Source: Endothia cerciana (taxonomy: Eukaryota; Ascomycota; Sordariomycetes; Diaporthales; Cryphonectriaceae). From it: 64,000 nucleotides of DNA. Location of the stretch: assembly GCA_026119935.1 (NCBI GenBank), contig JALRMH010000011.1, positions 744,001 to 808,000 of the forward strand, given 5' to 3'. Below, in pieces: positions 34,960 to 46,768 of this stretch. Within the stretch, counting starts at the first letter, position 1. Each line of letters opens with the position of its first letter. Both the position numbers and the translations under genes were made by a program. Below the pieces are notes generated by a model, which saw only the letters and a list, made by a program, of their open reading frames with translations, did not search any database and was not told the DNA's origin.

Positions 34960-36527
34960 GATGAACGGTTGAAACGACGACATGCAGCGTTGTATTTCCC
35001 CGGTTCTGCACCCTCCTCTGGCCTAAATATTTTATTTTATTTTATTTTTTCATTTTATTTTTCTCATGCTTTCTTTCTGGGGGTTGACTAACGGGAGCTA
35101 CGGGACTTGACTTATGTGGTGGTGGTGGTGGTGGTGGTGTGGCCATGTGCTTTTTACTATACCTCTCTGTTCCACGGGGCGAGCTGGCTGACGGGACGGT
35201 TTGGCGACAATGTTCATGACCTGATGAGTTACAAACACTAAGAAATTGGTTGGGAAGTCCGCATTCTCAGTTCCTATACAAGCGGGACACAAAAGTCCGG
35301 GGAGTCCGGGGCAGAGGGTGGGATTCAGACGGCTGCCACCCACCCACAGCAATATGAGTTTCCAATTCGCAGAAGGCCCCCAAGTAGCGAATGAAAACAA
35401 GAATGGCGGTATGATTATCCAGGACAAGCCATCAATGCCCTCCGCGAGTCAGGCCGGGGACAAGAGAGGCACATGAGACGACTCGACCATGTCCGGCCAC
35501 GTCACAGGCACCCATCTTCCTGGAGACGCCCTGCATCGTCGCACAGAGGCCCGATCGATCTACAGTGCGTTTACTGCAAAAACATGACATGGAAATGCAG
35601 GTCCGATAGGGCACCACGCGGATCGCCTAGCGCCAACACTGCGCGCGTTCCCTATGGGGAAATATAGCGTGTTCCTATCGGGGGGGACAGGTCCCATCTG
35701 GGTCGTCCCGGAGGAGCGGCCTTGCGGACAAAGACTTGTGAAAACGACGGCAGAGCCAGCCCTCGATGGCATGCAGGCAGGCGGGGCTTGCTTCACCAAG
35801 CGAGAACATGGGCGCAAGAGGCTTTTTTTTTTCTTTTTTTTTTCTTTTCTTTCCGGCTCATTCACAGCCAGTCCCCCCTTTTGGTTAGGTCGAGGGTGAT
35901 GTGATACGTCGACAATCTCGCGACCCCTACAGCCGGTGCCAGCGGCATAGCGCGCAACTGTGCTGTATTTAGGCTTGTACATTGTCCAGGGATACCAACT
36001 GGAACTTGGTCACATTTCATGAAAGGGCTACCATGGTGCGATGTCACCTCTTGCCTGGGACATCCCCGCCAGGATATAACCAGACGCTCTTCCCGACTAT
36101 TATAGTACTTCTACAACCCATAACTAGGGATCTCGTGGGCAGCCTCGTTGGGCCAGGTCGCCTGACAATTGGCCAACGGGGGCCGTAGCTGAGTTTGATG
36201 AGAGGGGTTGCAAAATACCACGGGCCTGGTGGGTTGAGTGGTATGCTCCAGGCATCTTCATGCGCTCCTATGTCGCTTCCCTGCGAAGCCTCTCCTCCCG
36301 AGACAAGCGTTCGAGGCGATTCTCGCCACCCTTCTAGACCAGCTGCACAACACGCGCCCGGGGGGAGGGGGGGGTTGGTGATCTACGCAGATCAATATCC
36401 AGGGTCCCATACCCGATATCATCTGTTTGCAACCATCCCCTAGTGTGCCATCCCTCCTACCCAAGGGTGGGGAGGGATGACACAGGCTCCAAGGTGTGCT
36501 TCTGGAGACCAGGTGACGACTTTCCTG

Positions 36528-36540
36528 CCCCCCCCCCCCC
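36528..36540. repeat. C13 homopolymer
   Basis: Uninterrupted C run, with a G13 run 85 bp downstream (36625-36637). Confidence 0.9.
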
Positions 36541-36624
36541 GGCGTCTCTGCTGGGCGCGGGGAGGCGAGGCGCTTGTGAGTCTGAGGTGCACCGCACGGT
36601 CCCTTCCGGGGAAAAATGAATCCC

Positions 36625-36637
36625 GGGGGGGGGGGGG
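36625..36637. repeat. G13 homopolymer
   Basis: Uninterrupted G run; together with C13 at 36528 it could form a hairpin of about 85-nt loop. Confidence 0.9.
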
Positions 36638-39600
36638 AGGGGAAGGAGGAGGGAGGGATGATGGCATTCTCCGCCAGGGATGGCGGGGCCCCGACCACCA
36701 TCGCAAGGCGTCTTCGGGCCGTGTTAGCCCTGGACGGTGGAACGTGAAGGTGGTGTCGGGTATTAGAGTTGAGCTAGGGCGCCCAAGGGTCCTCCAGGGC
36801 CCCCGCCACCAGCGGAGAGGAGGAGGGGGGCATCAATGCCCAGCTGCCAGCCAGGCCGAGCCCAGGCCGTGGCAGCCCTTCTGGGTCCAGCATCAGGGAC
36901 AGGCACGGGATCGGCAGCACAGGATTTGAGAAATGCGTGCGGAACGCTGCCGTATTTATCAGTGGTGGACCACCGCAAAGCCTACAGTAGCCTTTGCGAT
37001 TGGTCTGGAAAGATTGCGGACCAAGGTACTTCGTAGAGTGGGAGTCGTTCTCCACAGGCGTAATCTGGAGAGACGGGCCGTCGCGAGACGTCGGGCATGG
37101 GTCTCGGTAACCTTCGAGACAGGATGACGAGGCCCGGTTTATCATCTCGTCCAAAGTCTCCTGGACTTTTCCCGATGAGCCCCACTACGGGTGCACCCCC
37201 TGATAGTGGAACCCGGGTTTATGGGCCTGGGGTACTATGTAGTAGTCTTCAGTCCTCAAGTCTTCCGTGGGCAGGGGAGGGGAGGGTTGCCAAGTGATCT
37301 CGAGGAGACCCTATATGTCAAGGTGACCAAGCCGGTACAGTCATCGCGGAATGGTTGGTGTCATCTCTCCCCTTGCTGTCAGGTCCGCCGGTGGGACACA
37401 CCGGGGGATGGGTTGTTCACGATCGAGGGCGGTCGGGCAGTCGGGCATGCGGAGCCTGCAAGCAGCGGGGTTGTGAGAGGAGCGCATAACCCGGAGTCGA
37501 GGGGCCCAAGGGCCTTCGGCCCTGAAGCCTTGAGCGCCCCGTGCTGACGAGTCATTTCGAACGGGGAAGCCATCATATGATCTCTGCGCACAGGTCGTCG
37601 GTACCCAAATCTTCTCTCCGCCGTAGAGGAAGAGGTGAGGAAGACATCTCCAACAGCAAGAGTGAGGCTGCAGGTGCCGTCACATGGCAACGTCGTCTTT
37701 TCTGGGGTGCAGAGTAGGACAAGTGTCGAGAGGCTTGCAGGGCGGCAAAACGGCTGACGAGATGGGCTGTTTCGATAGCATTTCCTGGGAGCGAGCCGAC
37801 AAACAAAGCGGGGATAAACCTCCCCGTCGTGGCGTGTCCTACGTCGCACGGGTGCGAGGTTACGCAATGTCTGCAGAGAAACGAGATTTGACCAGGCCTC
37901 CTGTACGGCGGAGTCGCCACAGCCTCTTCCCGCTCTGCATCTCAAGCGAGGCTGTGGTACCCTGGACTTTGTTACCAGCAGCCAGCCGGTCATGCCGGTA
38001 CTCAGACTGGGCTGCAGTTGGTAGCCGGGACCGGTGAGTGAGCCTGCAGGCCTCGCCTCTGCATTCTGGATGGAGCCATCGCGCAGTGCCGGTCTGTCGT
38101 TGGGCGGTGATCTTCTGCTGTTGGTCCCAGGCGGCAGCGACCACATGGCCTAGCTAGATACACCTCGCCTCGGGGTCTGGGGACAGATGATGTGATTGCC
38201 CTCGTCATAGACTGAGTGCGGGATGTCCTTATGGCCCTGGCCCGCCGTCGGCCCAGGAGTCGAAACGAAAATCCCCAGGCTGAGCAGCTTCCTAGAGGCG
38301 TTCCAGAGACGCAACGGGCGTCTCCCAGGCCACAGTGCTGCAGTCTGGCCGTGGGCAGATGGGTTTCATCCAGCCTCAAGACAGCCTTCTAGAACCCAGT
38401 TCGACGGAGACCCAATTTCACATCAGGTCACTGGCATGAGCACCAAGGTTCTCAGCGGAACTCCACGAATGAGGCATGCCGTGTCGGGCAGGTGGCGCTC
38501 GGCTGTAGTTTGCATGACTTTGGCGGGATCGTTGCCACGTCTCAGAGGTTTTGCCAGGCCTCGAAAGGCACCACGGATGACCACAAGATGACCTGGTGGC
38601 GATCAGGATCAGCCCGCGGCGTTCTGCTTGATAGTCGCTACTGCAATTGCTAGGGTACTGAGTTTCTAGCACACTGGTCTATCGACCATGTCTACGAGAC
38701 CCGGGCCCAGCAGGATCTGCCCGCAGGCTCAAGAGCCGCCGAAGAGGTCTGATGGGACCTCAGTGGGTTCTGGGGTCAAACGCTCGTGATAGCGATTACA
38801 AACTTGCTCTGGCGGTTGGATTTGGTCATGTCCTCGAAGAACGCCATGTTGATACCAAATCGTGGGCTCGAGCGGGCGGGCACAGCTGTAGTTGGGAAGA
38901 AAAAAAAAAAAAAGAAAAAAAAAGGCCCAGCTCTCATTCGTTCTGGGAGCTGGCGTGGAAGTGCAAGGAGGATCCGCCACCTTGGGGGCCTGTCTTCGAA
39001 CGGAATGCGAACTAGCTTACATTTTTTATTATTATCGTGTTATAGAGCCAATCTAAACACGTGTGCAAAGTGGTAGGAAGGAGAGTTTGGTCAGCGGGCG
39101 CGTGCTTGTCTGGTCAGTGACATTGAGCTTCACCTGTCAGTTCGGGGTCTGTCCTATAACTATCTCGGGGAGAGGTAGTACTTGATGATCGATATGATAA
39201 TCGGCTGAACTACTAGCTACACATTTATGCTTCCCCTTTGATCACCATGTAACTTAGCAGGTAGTTGTAACTAAATTGATGGCGACTACGACTACGCCCA
39301 AGGCTATCTCACAAACCTTTGGACCTGCCCAACCAGAACTTTCAAGGAAATACATGTAGTATGGGGATCACTCACTTATGTGGACTGTAATAGTCTCTTG
39401 AATTAGACACTCAGAATTCTGTATATCCGAGATGTCGTTCTGAGGACCGGTCCCGAGGAACACATGGTCCTCAGAGAGGCAAAGCCTCGGTATGAAAGAA
39501 GTTGTTATATGACATTATGATCATCCAAAAAAGACCCGACATAGACAGAGACTCCATGACAAGATTTTCGATCGAGAGAATTCTTCCAGTATCATGTACA

Positions 39601-40505
39601 TTCCAATCAGGCTGACATTGATGTAATTATAATACCTAAACGGAACCCGAGCACTCGGATGAGAAACCATGGCAGAGCGCGGGGGAGTTTCGCCTTTCCT
39701 GGAAGTCAATCACATCCAGATCAAACCAGCAAGTCTTGGATGGCAAAGTTATGGTCTGTCTCGCGGTCTTGGCTCGGAACCTCCCCCCATCCCCGGAGAC
39801 GAAGTGATTGATGGAACAAGAGCATTTACTGGGTTGAGGACGGTTCCATGATGTCAGAGACCATCAAAAGAGGCACGGAATAGAGAAATTCATGTATAAC
39901 ATGCCCAATATTGCTCAGTGATCTGAGTAGGATACATGTCGCCGGACACCTGTCTCCAAATAAAAAAGTCCTATTACCAGCAAACGGGATGGGATTGTGC
40001 TCCGCATTGACGCATAATAATTGTAAGTCAGATGCTTTACCGGTATCATCAAAGGGGGGGGAGGGGGGAGGGGATGTGCGCCGATTGACCAGGAATCCTA
40101 ACGACTGCATCAAGCCCTTGTGCGATTGTATGACACAGGCTTCGTCTATCGAGAGTGAGAACACAATGTTGTGGACAACTCTCTCAGGCATCTATCCCAG
40201 GGCTCTGATGATCCCTTACTTTCCCACTACATATGCGTCACGGTGGGGTTCCGAGATGTACGAGTGTGAGTCTTCATCTAGACTCTGAGGTTGTCGCGGG
40301 AAGGGAAAATCCGTTGAGCAAACACAGCCTACCTGAGACCTATGACTGTTCCCAGTCAGTGGCAGTATTGCTCTCGCAGATCTACAGGGCGGAAGTTTTC
40401 CGCCGAGATAAGTAAACTGGGCGTGTCCCCTTCAGCTGCGCTCCGGGGCTGCGCGCGGGGTGGCATGGCCGAGCGTGTTCCGCAGCAGGGGAAGAAGGTG
40501 TGGTT

Positions 40506-40518
40506 GGGGGGGGGGGGG
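40506..40518. repeat. G13 homopolymer
   Basis: Uninterrupted G run in the gene-poor region. Confidence 0.9.
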
Positions 40519-40931
40519 TGGGGTGTTACGGCCGTTTGGGCGAGCGGTGATGCCGTTCCTGGTGTAGTTTCCTGCACGGCAGCGGACATGGCACGCAGAA
40601 CACCACAGCATGGGAGTGGCATGAGATCCTGCCAAGTGCCGATTCATCCTCTTGGGCCAGCAAAGACAAGGCGGTGGTGCGGTGGTTCACGAAGTACGGT
40701 CGGTGCTGGGTAGCCCAGACAGACAAACAAACACCCACCACGGTGGCATCAGTCGCGGGACTGCCTTTCCTTTCCTCTTCTTCTGTCGTGCTTGAGATGA
40801 CCAGAGGCTTTCTGACCTGGACCATGGGTAGATTTCTGGTCTCCTGAGGATGCTTTTCTCGAGTGAAACCGCGGATATCAGCTCTGACCTTTTTCCCTCC
40901 TAAATTTTTTTTCTTTTCTTCAGCTGGTGGT

Positions 40932-40944
40932 GGGGGGGGGGGGG
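40932..40944. repeat. G13 homopolymer
   Basis: Uninterrupted G run preceded by a T-rich run at about 40903-40918. Confidence 0.9.
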
Positions 40945-41944
40945 TCAGTGGCGGGTCCCTTATCCTTGGCCCGCCAGGCCCGCCGGCTGCCGGTGCTTGG
41001 TTAGGCCGGCTGAGCGAAGCGAGTGCGAGTATGCGAGTATGCGAGTGCGGTGGCCCATCGTGAGCCGCTAATGAGAACCATAGTAGTTCGTTAGCCCAAC
41101 GTCCTCACGCTATCTTGGGAGGCGCCCTCGGATGAAGACTGGGTTGGGTTGGGGGCTGCCTGAGGGGATTGGCACTGCAGGTACGAGTGGGTTACGGCAC
41201 CGTAGGCTGTGTTTGACCATTGTGACTAGACGAAACCCTCTTCTTTGTTTTTTTTTTTTACGAAGTTTTGATGTGGTACGAATCCATGTACTTCCGCAGC
41301 TTGTTCCCCCTGCCGCCGCCTTGCTCTGCCAGACCTCACCAATAACAATCAGGCCTAGTTTGGAAACGGAGATCCGGCTGGCAGGTGGCGATACAGCTGA
41401 TCCCCTCTGGCACCTTTCGAAATAAAGAATTGAGGAGCGAGATGGGGGCTTACTGTGGTCTGGGGCGCACCTGCACTGCAAACCTCTCCCCACCTCATCC
41501 ACACCCGTAATCCTCCAGAGCGAGAACGACCACACCCAGAGTCCTCCCACCACAGTCGCCATCCACCACTCGCATCACACCCACAGCCTCGTCAACCAGC
41601 CCAGCCCGAAGTCAGACCTCCTGATCCTCGCCTGAGTCAAGGAGAGATTTATCAGCCCGAGTCCCGACCTGATTCAGGCTCAAAAAGCCCCGTGTTGCGC
41701 CTGTGGTGCGTGCCCTGGATTCGCCCACCGGCCCACGCACAACTGCAAGAACCCTCGGTGCGCGTCTGAGAAGGTCTCACCCAACAAAGGAGAGACTGAG
41801 ACAAGAGACGCCCACCCGCACCCCCAGCGCACCTCGAATCCGCCTGGACCGTTCCACAGTGCAACAACCCTACCATATAACCTGGAACCTTTGGTCGATC
41901 CCTCAGCCCTCCTCCGCCTTACCACCTCCCCTCCGGATGTTAGC

Positions 41945-43999
41945 ATGTCTGGCAACGAAGACACCGGGTCTGCCAGCATGGTAGACCTCCGAGACGTGCC
42001 TACCGCCCACGACAAGGAGCTAGAGCCTCAGCACAGGTCTGGTGATGTTGCAGATCAGGTCGCCAGGCTGGAGTCGGAGCTGCTGTTTCGGGAGTCTGCC
42101 ATCCCGCCATGGCGCTTCGCCTTCCTCTGCGTTGGGTGAGCTGCGCCACTCACATCAAGCCCCAAGACAGCCGCGTTGAACTGGATCGACTGACCCTCCC
42201 CACCCCCCCCCCCTTCTAGCCTCTGCCTCGGCCTCCTCATAGCCATGATGGATGCCTCAATCGTCGCCACCAGTCTCTATACAATCGGTGCGGAGTTTGA
42301 CGACCTCGAGCACGTAAACTGGATCGCGCTGGCGTATACGCTGGCCTTTCTCGGGTGTTCAGTCTTCTTCGCCAGCACGGCCGATGTTGTTGGCAGACGT
42401 AACGCCTTCATTGCGGCCTTCGTCCTCTTCTTTTCGTTTTCCCTGGGCTGCGGCTTCTCCCGGGATATGAACTCCTTGATCGCGTGCCGAACCTTTCAGG
42501 GCATCGGCGGCGCCGGCCTGTAAGCAAGCACACACACATACACACACTCTTACACACGGGGCGCCATCTCCCGGGCTGAACATGGACTGAGCTTGTGCTA
42601 GGTTTTCGGTGACAATGATCATATTTCCTGAGTTGACCCCTCCGAACTACAGAAATAGCATCGCACCTCTTATCGGAATGGTCGTCTCTACGGGAGGCGT
42701 GCTTGGTCCCGTCCTTGGTGGTGTATTCACGAAGTACGTTTCATGGCGGTGGGTGTTCTGGATCAAGTTAGTCTCACACCCTCCTGGTTGGCCTTGGGGC
42801 TACCACCGTGGTTGTACTGACCCAGGTTTAGTGGCCCGCTCGGTTTTGTGTCGATGATCCTGTTCTATATCGCCTGGCCAGAACCCGAGCATCTCCCCAC
42901 CATCCGCAAGCGATCCTGGAAAGATATGGACTTTTTCGGATCCCTTCTGGTCATCGCGGCCGCCGTCCTCGTCACCTTCGCATTCCAAGATGCCGGCACG
43001 GAGGTGGAGGAGACGGACCCCTGGGCAAGGGCATTGTTTATCGGTCCGCTAGTGGCGGGCGCCATCTGTTGGGTCGGTCTGCTGGCGTGGGAATGCGTGT
43101 TCGAACGCGTCTGGCCCCGAAAGATGGCAGCCATACCCCTAGTCCTGTTCCGGAACCATGTCTTTGCGGCGTCGACGCTGAACACCGTCTTGCTCGGGTT
43201 CGCCTACCTGGCCACGCTCTACGCCGTGCCTCTGCGCCTGCAGGCCGTCAACGGGAAGAGTCCCATCATGGCCGGTGTCATGATGCTCCCCATGCTCGGC
43301 GGGACCGGTTTCGGGAGTGCGCTCACGGGGATACTCAGCAGCAGGCAGAATCGGCTGAGTGAGACGATGACCGTCGCCACAGCTATGGTCATGCTGGGTC
43401 TCGCCTTGGAGACGACTGTATCGGATTCTCAAGAGGTGGAGCCGAGATTCCTGGGATTCCTGGTCTTCATTGGCCTGGGCTATGGAATGATCACTTCCTC
43501 GGCGACGATATTCACGGCGCTAGAGTCGCCCATTCCGGAGCATGGTAAGTATCCAGTCCGCGCGACCAGCCCGGCATCCGGCACAGGCTAACGAAGTCCC
43601 TACTTGTTAGCTCCCGCACAGGGTATAATCTCCCAGTCCCGCATGCTGGGAGGGAGCATCGGGATCGCCATGTCCTCGGCGGTCCTCGCGGCTCAACAAC
43701 GGGCACACCTAGTCGGGATCGTCTCACCTTCTGACCTCGCGGACCTGAAGGACGCAGAGCAGAAACTGACCGAGGCCCAGCTTGCCGTCATCCGCAAGAC
43801 GTACAACGATTCCTTTACCGAGACGATGAAGGTGTGTGCGATAGTCGCGGGTATCGGCGTTCTCGTCACGATGGGGACCTACCGCCGCGGCAGGGTGTCG
43901 CCTCTGGAGCAGAGACAGCAGAATATTCAAGAAGAGATCGAGCGTCGGCGCGCTGAGAAGGACACGGCGAGCTCAAATGCATGCGATCGGTCTGCCTAA
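41945..43999 (+). CDS. MFS transporter, DHA2-like (14-helix) drug:H+ antiporter type
   Basis: A plasma-membrane multidrug or toxin efflux-type carrier. Five exons: 41945-42135, 42220-42519, 42602-42766, 42826-43544 and 43611-43999; 587 residues. After a cytosolic N-terminus of about 55 residues come the family marks: MMDASIVATSLYTIGAEF (helix 1), STADVVGRRNAF (motif A), CRTFQGIGGAGL (motif B), MVVSTGGVLGPVLGGVF (antiporter motif C) and WRWVFWIKF. The C-terminal half has SRMLGGSIGIAMSSAVLAAQ and a charged tail with ERRRAEKD. Intron 1 ends in a C11 polypyrimidine run, intron 2 has a CA-rich repeat. Substrate cannot be told from sequence. It is next to a short-chain dehydrogenase in the same direction, but I see no biosynthetic core gene. 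Confidence 0.92.
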
Positions 44000-44685
44000 C
44001 TGTGGCGGTTCCGGATTGGAAAAGGCCGTGAGATATTTCACTACTTTGAGAAATTGTTGGATTCAACAACGGTTGTCAAGTTTTTGCAAGGCGTCTAGAA
44101 GGAATAGTCGCTAGGCTGCAGGCATTCTCAGCGTCGAGGACATGCATATTTCTGATGGGAGGACCTGCGTTGAGGCACGACTCCTTGTTTAGCAACAGCT
44201 GGGGGACGATGGCCTGGCCGCTGGTTTGCATCTCATCTTTACAGTACCCGCCGCCGTTGAGGCAATACATAGGGGTTTGTCGGAACGAAGAAGGAGATAC
44301 ACCATCAACACACATTTCAAGGGAAAGGAGCTGGGTGACATGGGTGACGTCCAGCTCTTTATCTGATCTCGTCGGACCCCCTGATCCCGCTTAGCAATCC
44401 GGCAGGGTACGTACGGTAAGGGGACCGGTAGCCGGAGGACTTGGGCAGACCAAAGCCCCTGGACCGGAGGTTCTCATTGCCGGCTCCAGTGAGGTGAGGG
44501 GTAGCTACGGCTCTCTCTCTCAGGGCCATGATGCCCCCCTTCTTATCAATTGACGCTGAACGTGGCGGGGCATATTTCGGATTGCGTGCTATGAGCAATA
44601 TCGCCGATGACGATAATACACTTCACACATTCCTTTCTGACCTTTTCCGGTTCCAGATCCTTCGTACACACCAGTCGTCCACCAC
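44000..44685 (+). other. intergenic region between the MFS and SDR genes
   Basis: It contains short frames only. The end is the probable promoter and leader of the dehydrogenase. No repeat or RNA gene seen. Confidence 0.45.
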
Positions 44686-45903
44686 ATGTTCCTTCAGGCG
44701 AGAACAGCATCCCGGACTGTCCAGTGTCTTCTCTCCTCTCGGCAACACTCACTTGATCTCACGGCCAGAGCGACCGGCATCCTAAAACGAGCCATGGCCT
44801 CCTCCGCTGCTGCCAAGCGTCTCCAGGACAAGACCGTCCTCATCACCGGCGCATCGTCAGGCATTGGCAAGAGCTGCGCCTTTGAGTTCGCACGGACGGC
44901 GCCCAAGAATGGCCTCAAGATTATCCTGACGGCCCGTCGAATCGAGTCGCTGCAGCAGATTGCGGCGGATATCGAGAAGGAGACCGATGGCGGCGTCAAG
45001 GTGCTGCCGGTCAAGCTTGACGTGAGCGACCCGGAGCAGGTGAGGGGTCTGGTGCCGGGGCTGCCGGAGGAGTGGAGGGAGGTCGATGTTTTAGTGAACA
45101 ACGCGTAGGTCTCTCACGAATCCCAGCCCCCCCCCCCCCCTCCAACGAGCCGTGACGAGAGAGAGGGGTCTGACCTTTGTGTGTGCTTCTCTCAAGGGGT
45201 CTGGTCAAGGGCGTCGCCAAGGCCCCCGAGATCGCGGAGGAGGACATCAAGGTCATGTTCGACACGAACGTGACGGGGCTCATCAACATGACGCAGGCGG
45301 TCCTGCCCATCTTCAAGAAGAGGCCCGACGGCGCCGCGGGCGATGTCATCATGATCGGCTCCATCGCCGGCCGGGAGCCGTATCCCGGGGGTAGCATCTA
45401 CTGCGCGACCAAGGCGGCGGCGCGCAGCTTTACGGACGCGCTCAGGAAGGAGCTGATCTCCACGAGGATCCGGGTCATCGAGATCGACCCCGGCCAGGTC
45501 GAGACGGTATGTTTGGACCGAGGTGGCCTCTGATGGGGCGTCGGACGATCCTGAGGTCAGGATCGAGTGCGTGCTGACGGGGTTGCAGGAGTTCTCTGTC
45601 GTCCGGTTCTACGGGGACAAGGCCAAGGCGGACAAGGTTTATGAGTGAGTGTCGTTGCTATCTGGTATGGAAGACTTGATGGGCTGACTGTTCGGCAGGG
45701 GCGTGGAGCCGTTGACCCCCGACGACATCGCGGAAGTCGTTGTCTTCACAGCGACCCGAAGAGAGAATGTCGTGGTCGCCGATACGCTGATCTTCCCGCA
45801 GCACCAGGTGAGTTTCACGGTATCTACTCGGCCTCCGCTTCCCCCATATCTAACCGCCTATCGACAGGCCTCACCCGGGCACGTTTACAAGAAGTCGTCT
45901 TGA
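44686..45903 (+). CDS. short-chain dehydrogenase/reductase, YMR226C/YdfG-like
   Basis: An NADP-dependent 3-hydroxy acid dehydrogenase-like enzyme; yeast YMR226C oxidises L-serine and L-allo-threonine. Five exons: 44686-45104, 45197-45506, 45589-45644, 45699-45807 and 45868-45903. From ATG 44686 the product is 309 residues; from ATG 44794 it is 273, close to the yeast 267. The Rossmann core shows TVLITGASSGIGKS, then LVNNAG, IMIGSIAGREPYPGGSIYCA with the Tyr-x3-Lys pair, and DPGQVETEFSVVR. The C-terminus ADTLIFPQHQASPGHVYK is nearly diagnostic of YMR226C. The 36-residue extension from 44686 is Arg-rich with almost no acidic residues, like a mitochondrial presequence, so both starts may be used. 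Intron 1 contains a C14 tract. Confidence 0.9.
45127..45140. repeat. C14 homopolymer in SDR intron 1
   Basis: Lies between the GTAGGT donor at 45105 and the CTCAAG acceptor at 45196. Confidence 0.9.
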
Positions 45904-46455
45904 CACGGACAGAAAGGTGCCACAGTGCGAGAGAGGCTTTGATGGCGCGCTGCGTTTCTTCCCTCGCGTGCGTCTCGGGGTAGCCCGCTGGAAGATTCAT
46001 GGGAGGCATCGAATAATCGCCTAAAAAGATCAATACGGAATATAGAGAATAGAGAGGGACCCGCCGTGCAGGCAGGGTAGATTTTGCGAATGACCGCCGC
46101 ACACGAGCCTGGATCCTTTTCCCTCGCTGGCTACACCGACTGCCAGCGGAATCAGTTGCTTTGTAGATTGACAGAGTAAAATTAAAATTTTAAAAATTTA
46201 AAAAAAAAAAAAAATTCATTAAAAAAAAAAGGAAAGAGGGTTTCACGAGCGCTCGGCGGCTTTCGAAATAGGCCAGTCAAGTCATTGCTTGTGGTGTGAT
46301 CATGTCAGTGGCAGAATGCCTTCTTCCAAGCTGGGAATTGCAAGCTACGTGCTGGTGGTCTCTCGCGGTGAGGTGGGCCGGGGGGTTTTTGCATACGATG
46401 TAATCCTGTACGTGATTGTAGCTCGTGATTGGCCAATTCTCCAAGTTCACTTTCA
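45904..46455 (+). other. SDR 3' flank and AT-rich stretch
   Basis: It includes an A/T-only-like block at about 46178-46230 with two A-runs of 10 or more. No coding feature recognised. The tRNA gene begins immediately after. Confidence 0.5.
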
Positions 46456-46544
46456 GGTTGTGTAGTGTAGCGGTTATCACCCTGGATTTTGACGCGTCTG
46501 GCTTCAACATTTCCAGTAACCGCGGTTCGATTCCGCGCTCGACC
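46456..46544 (+). tRNA. tRNA-Gln (anticodon TTG) with 18-nt intron
   Basis: The cloverleaf folds by eye. The acceptor GGTTGTG pairs with CTCGACC (one T-T mismatch, one G-T wobble). The D arm contains AGCGGTTA. The anticodon stem is CTGGA/TCCAG (46482-46486 and 46512-46516), with loop TTTTGA and anticodon TTG at 46489-46491. The T arm is CGCGG-TTCGATT-CCGCG. An intron at 46493-46510 starts after position 37, the canonical site, so processing needs the tRNA-splicing endonuclease (SEN34 is at 7097-8068). The end is followed by a T5 run. Confidence 0.85.
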
Positions 46545-46549
46545 TTTTT
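46545..46549 (+). terminator. RNA polymerase III terminator of tRNA-Gln
   Basis: Five T residues on the sense strand directly follow the tRNA 3' end, the usual Pol III stop signal. Confidence 0.75.
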
Positions 46550-46768
46550 GTCGGATTTGATTGTTTGTTGGATGCTCATATGGGTGGGCTGTCGGTCTTG
46601 ATGCCGGTGGGAGCAGTCGACAGGTTGTCGTTCGTGCAATGCGCCGTCGCAGCAAAACCTAGCCCGTCGTCAAGGTCTGTCCAACACAAACCCAGTGAAT
46701 AGCGCGCCTTGCAGCCGTCCTGGCAGCGCTTTTGGAACAACCTCCGCCCACGGACATCTTGGCGCGCG

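Larger units (their letters stand above)
34960..41944. other. 7-kb gene-poor region
   Basis: No gene recognised. It holds a (GGT)n run at about 35117-35139, T-rich runs at 35823-35852, C13 at 36528, G13 at 36625, an A-rich run at 38898-38923, G13 at 40506 and G13 at 40932. An A/T-richer part lies at 39000-39960. The longest open frame (38146-37379 minus, 255 codons) is Arg/Ser/Pro-rich without motifs. The final 450 bp (about 41500-41944) is Pro/Ser-coding-like but is most simply the leader of the MFS gene. Confidence 0.45.

Noticed and set aside
37379..38146. 255-codon minus-strand open frame in the gene-poor region
   Set aside because: Arg/Ser/Pro-rich, no motif, no start context, overlapped by other frames of the same style on both strands.
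37379..40850. Possible transposon remains in the gene-poor region
   Set aside because: I searched by eye for reverse transcriptase, integrase or transposase motifs and terminal repeats and saw none.
41945..45903. Secondary-metabolite cluster around the MFS and SDR genes
   Set aside because: No PKS, NRPS, terpene or P450 gene nearby; the SDR is a conserved housekeeping YMR226C type.
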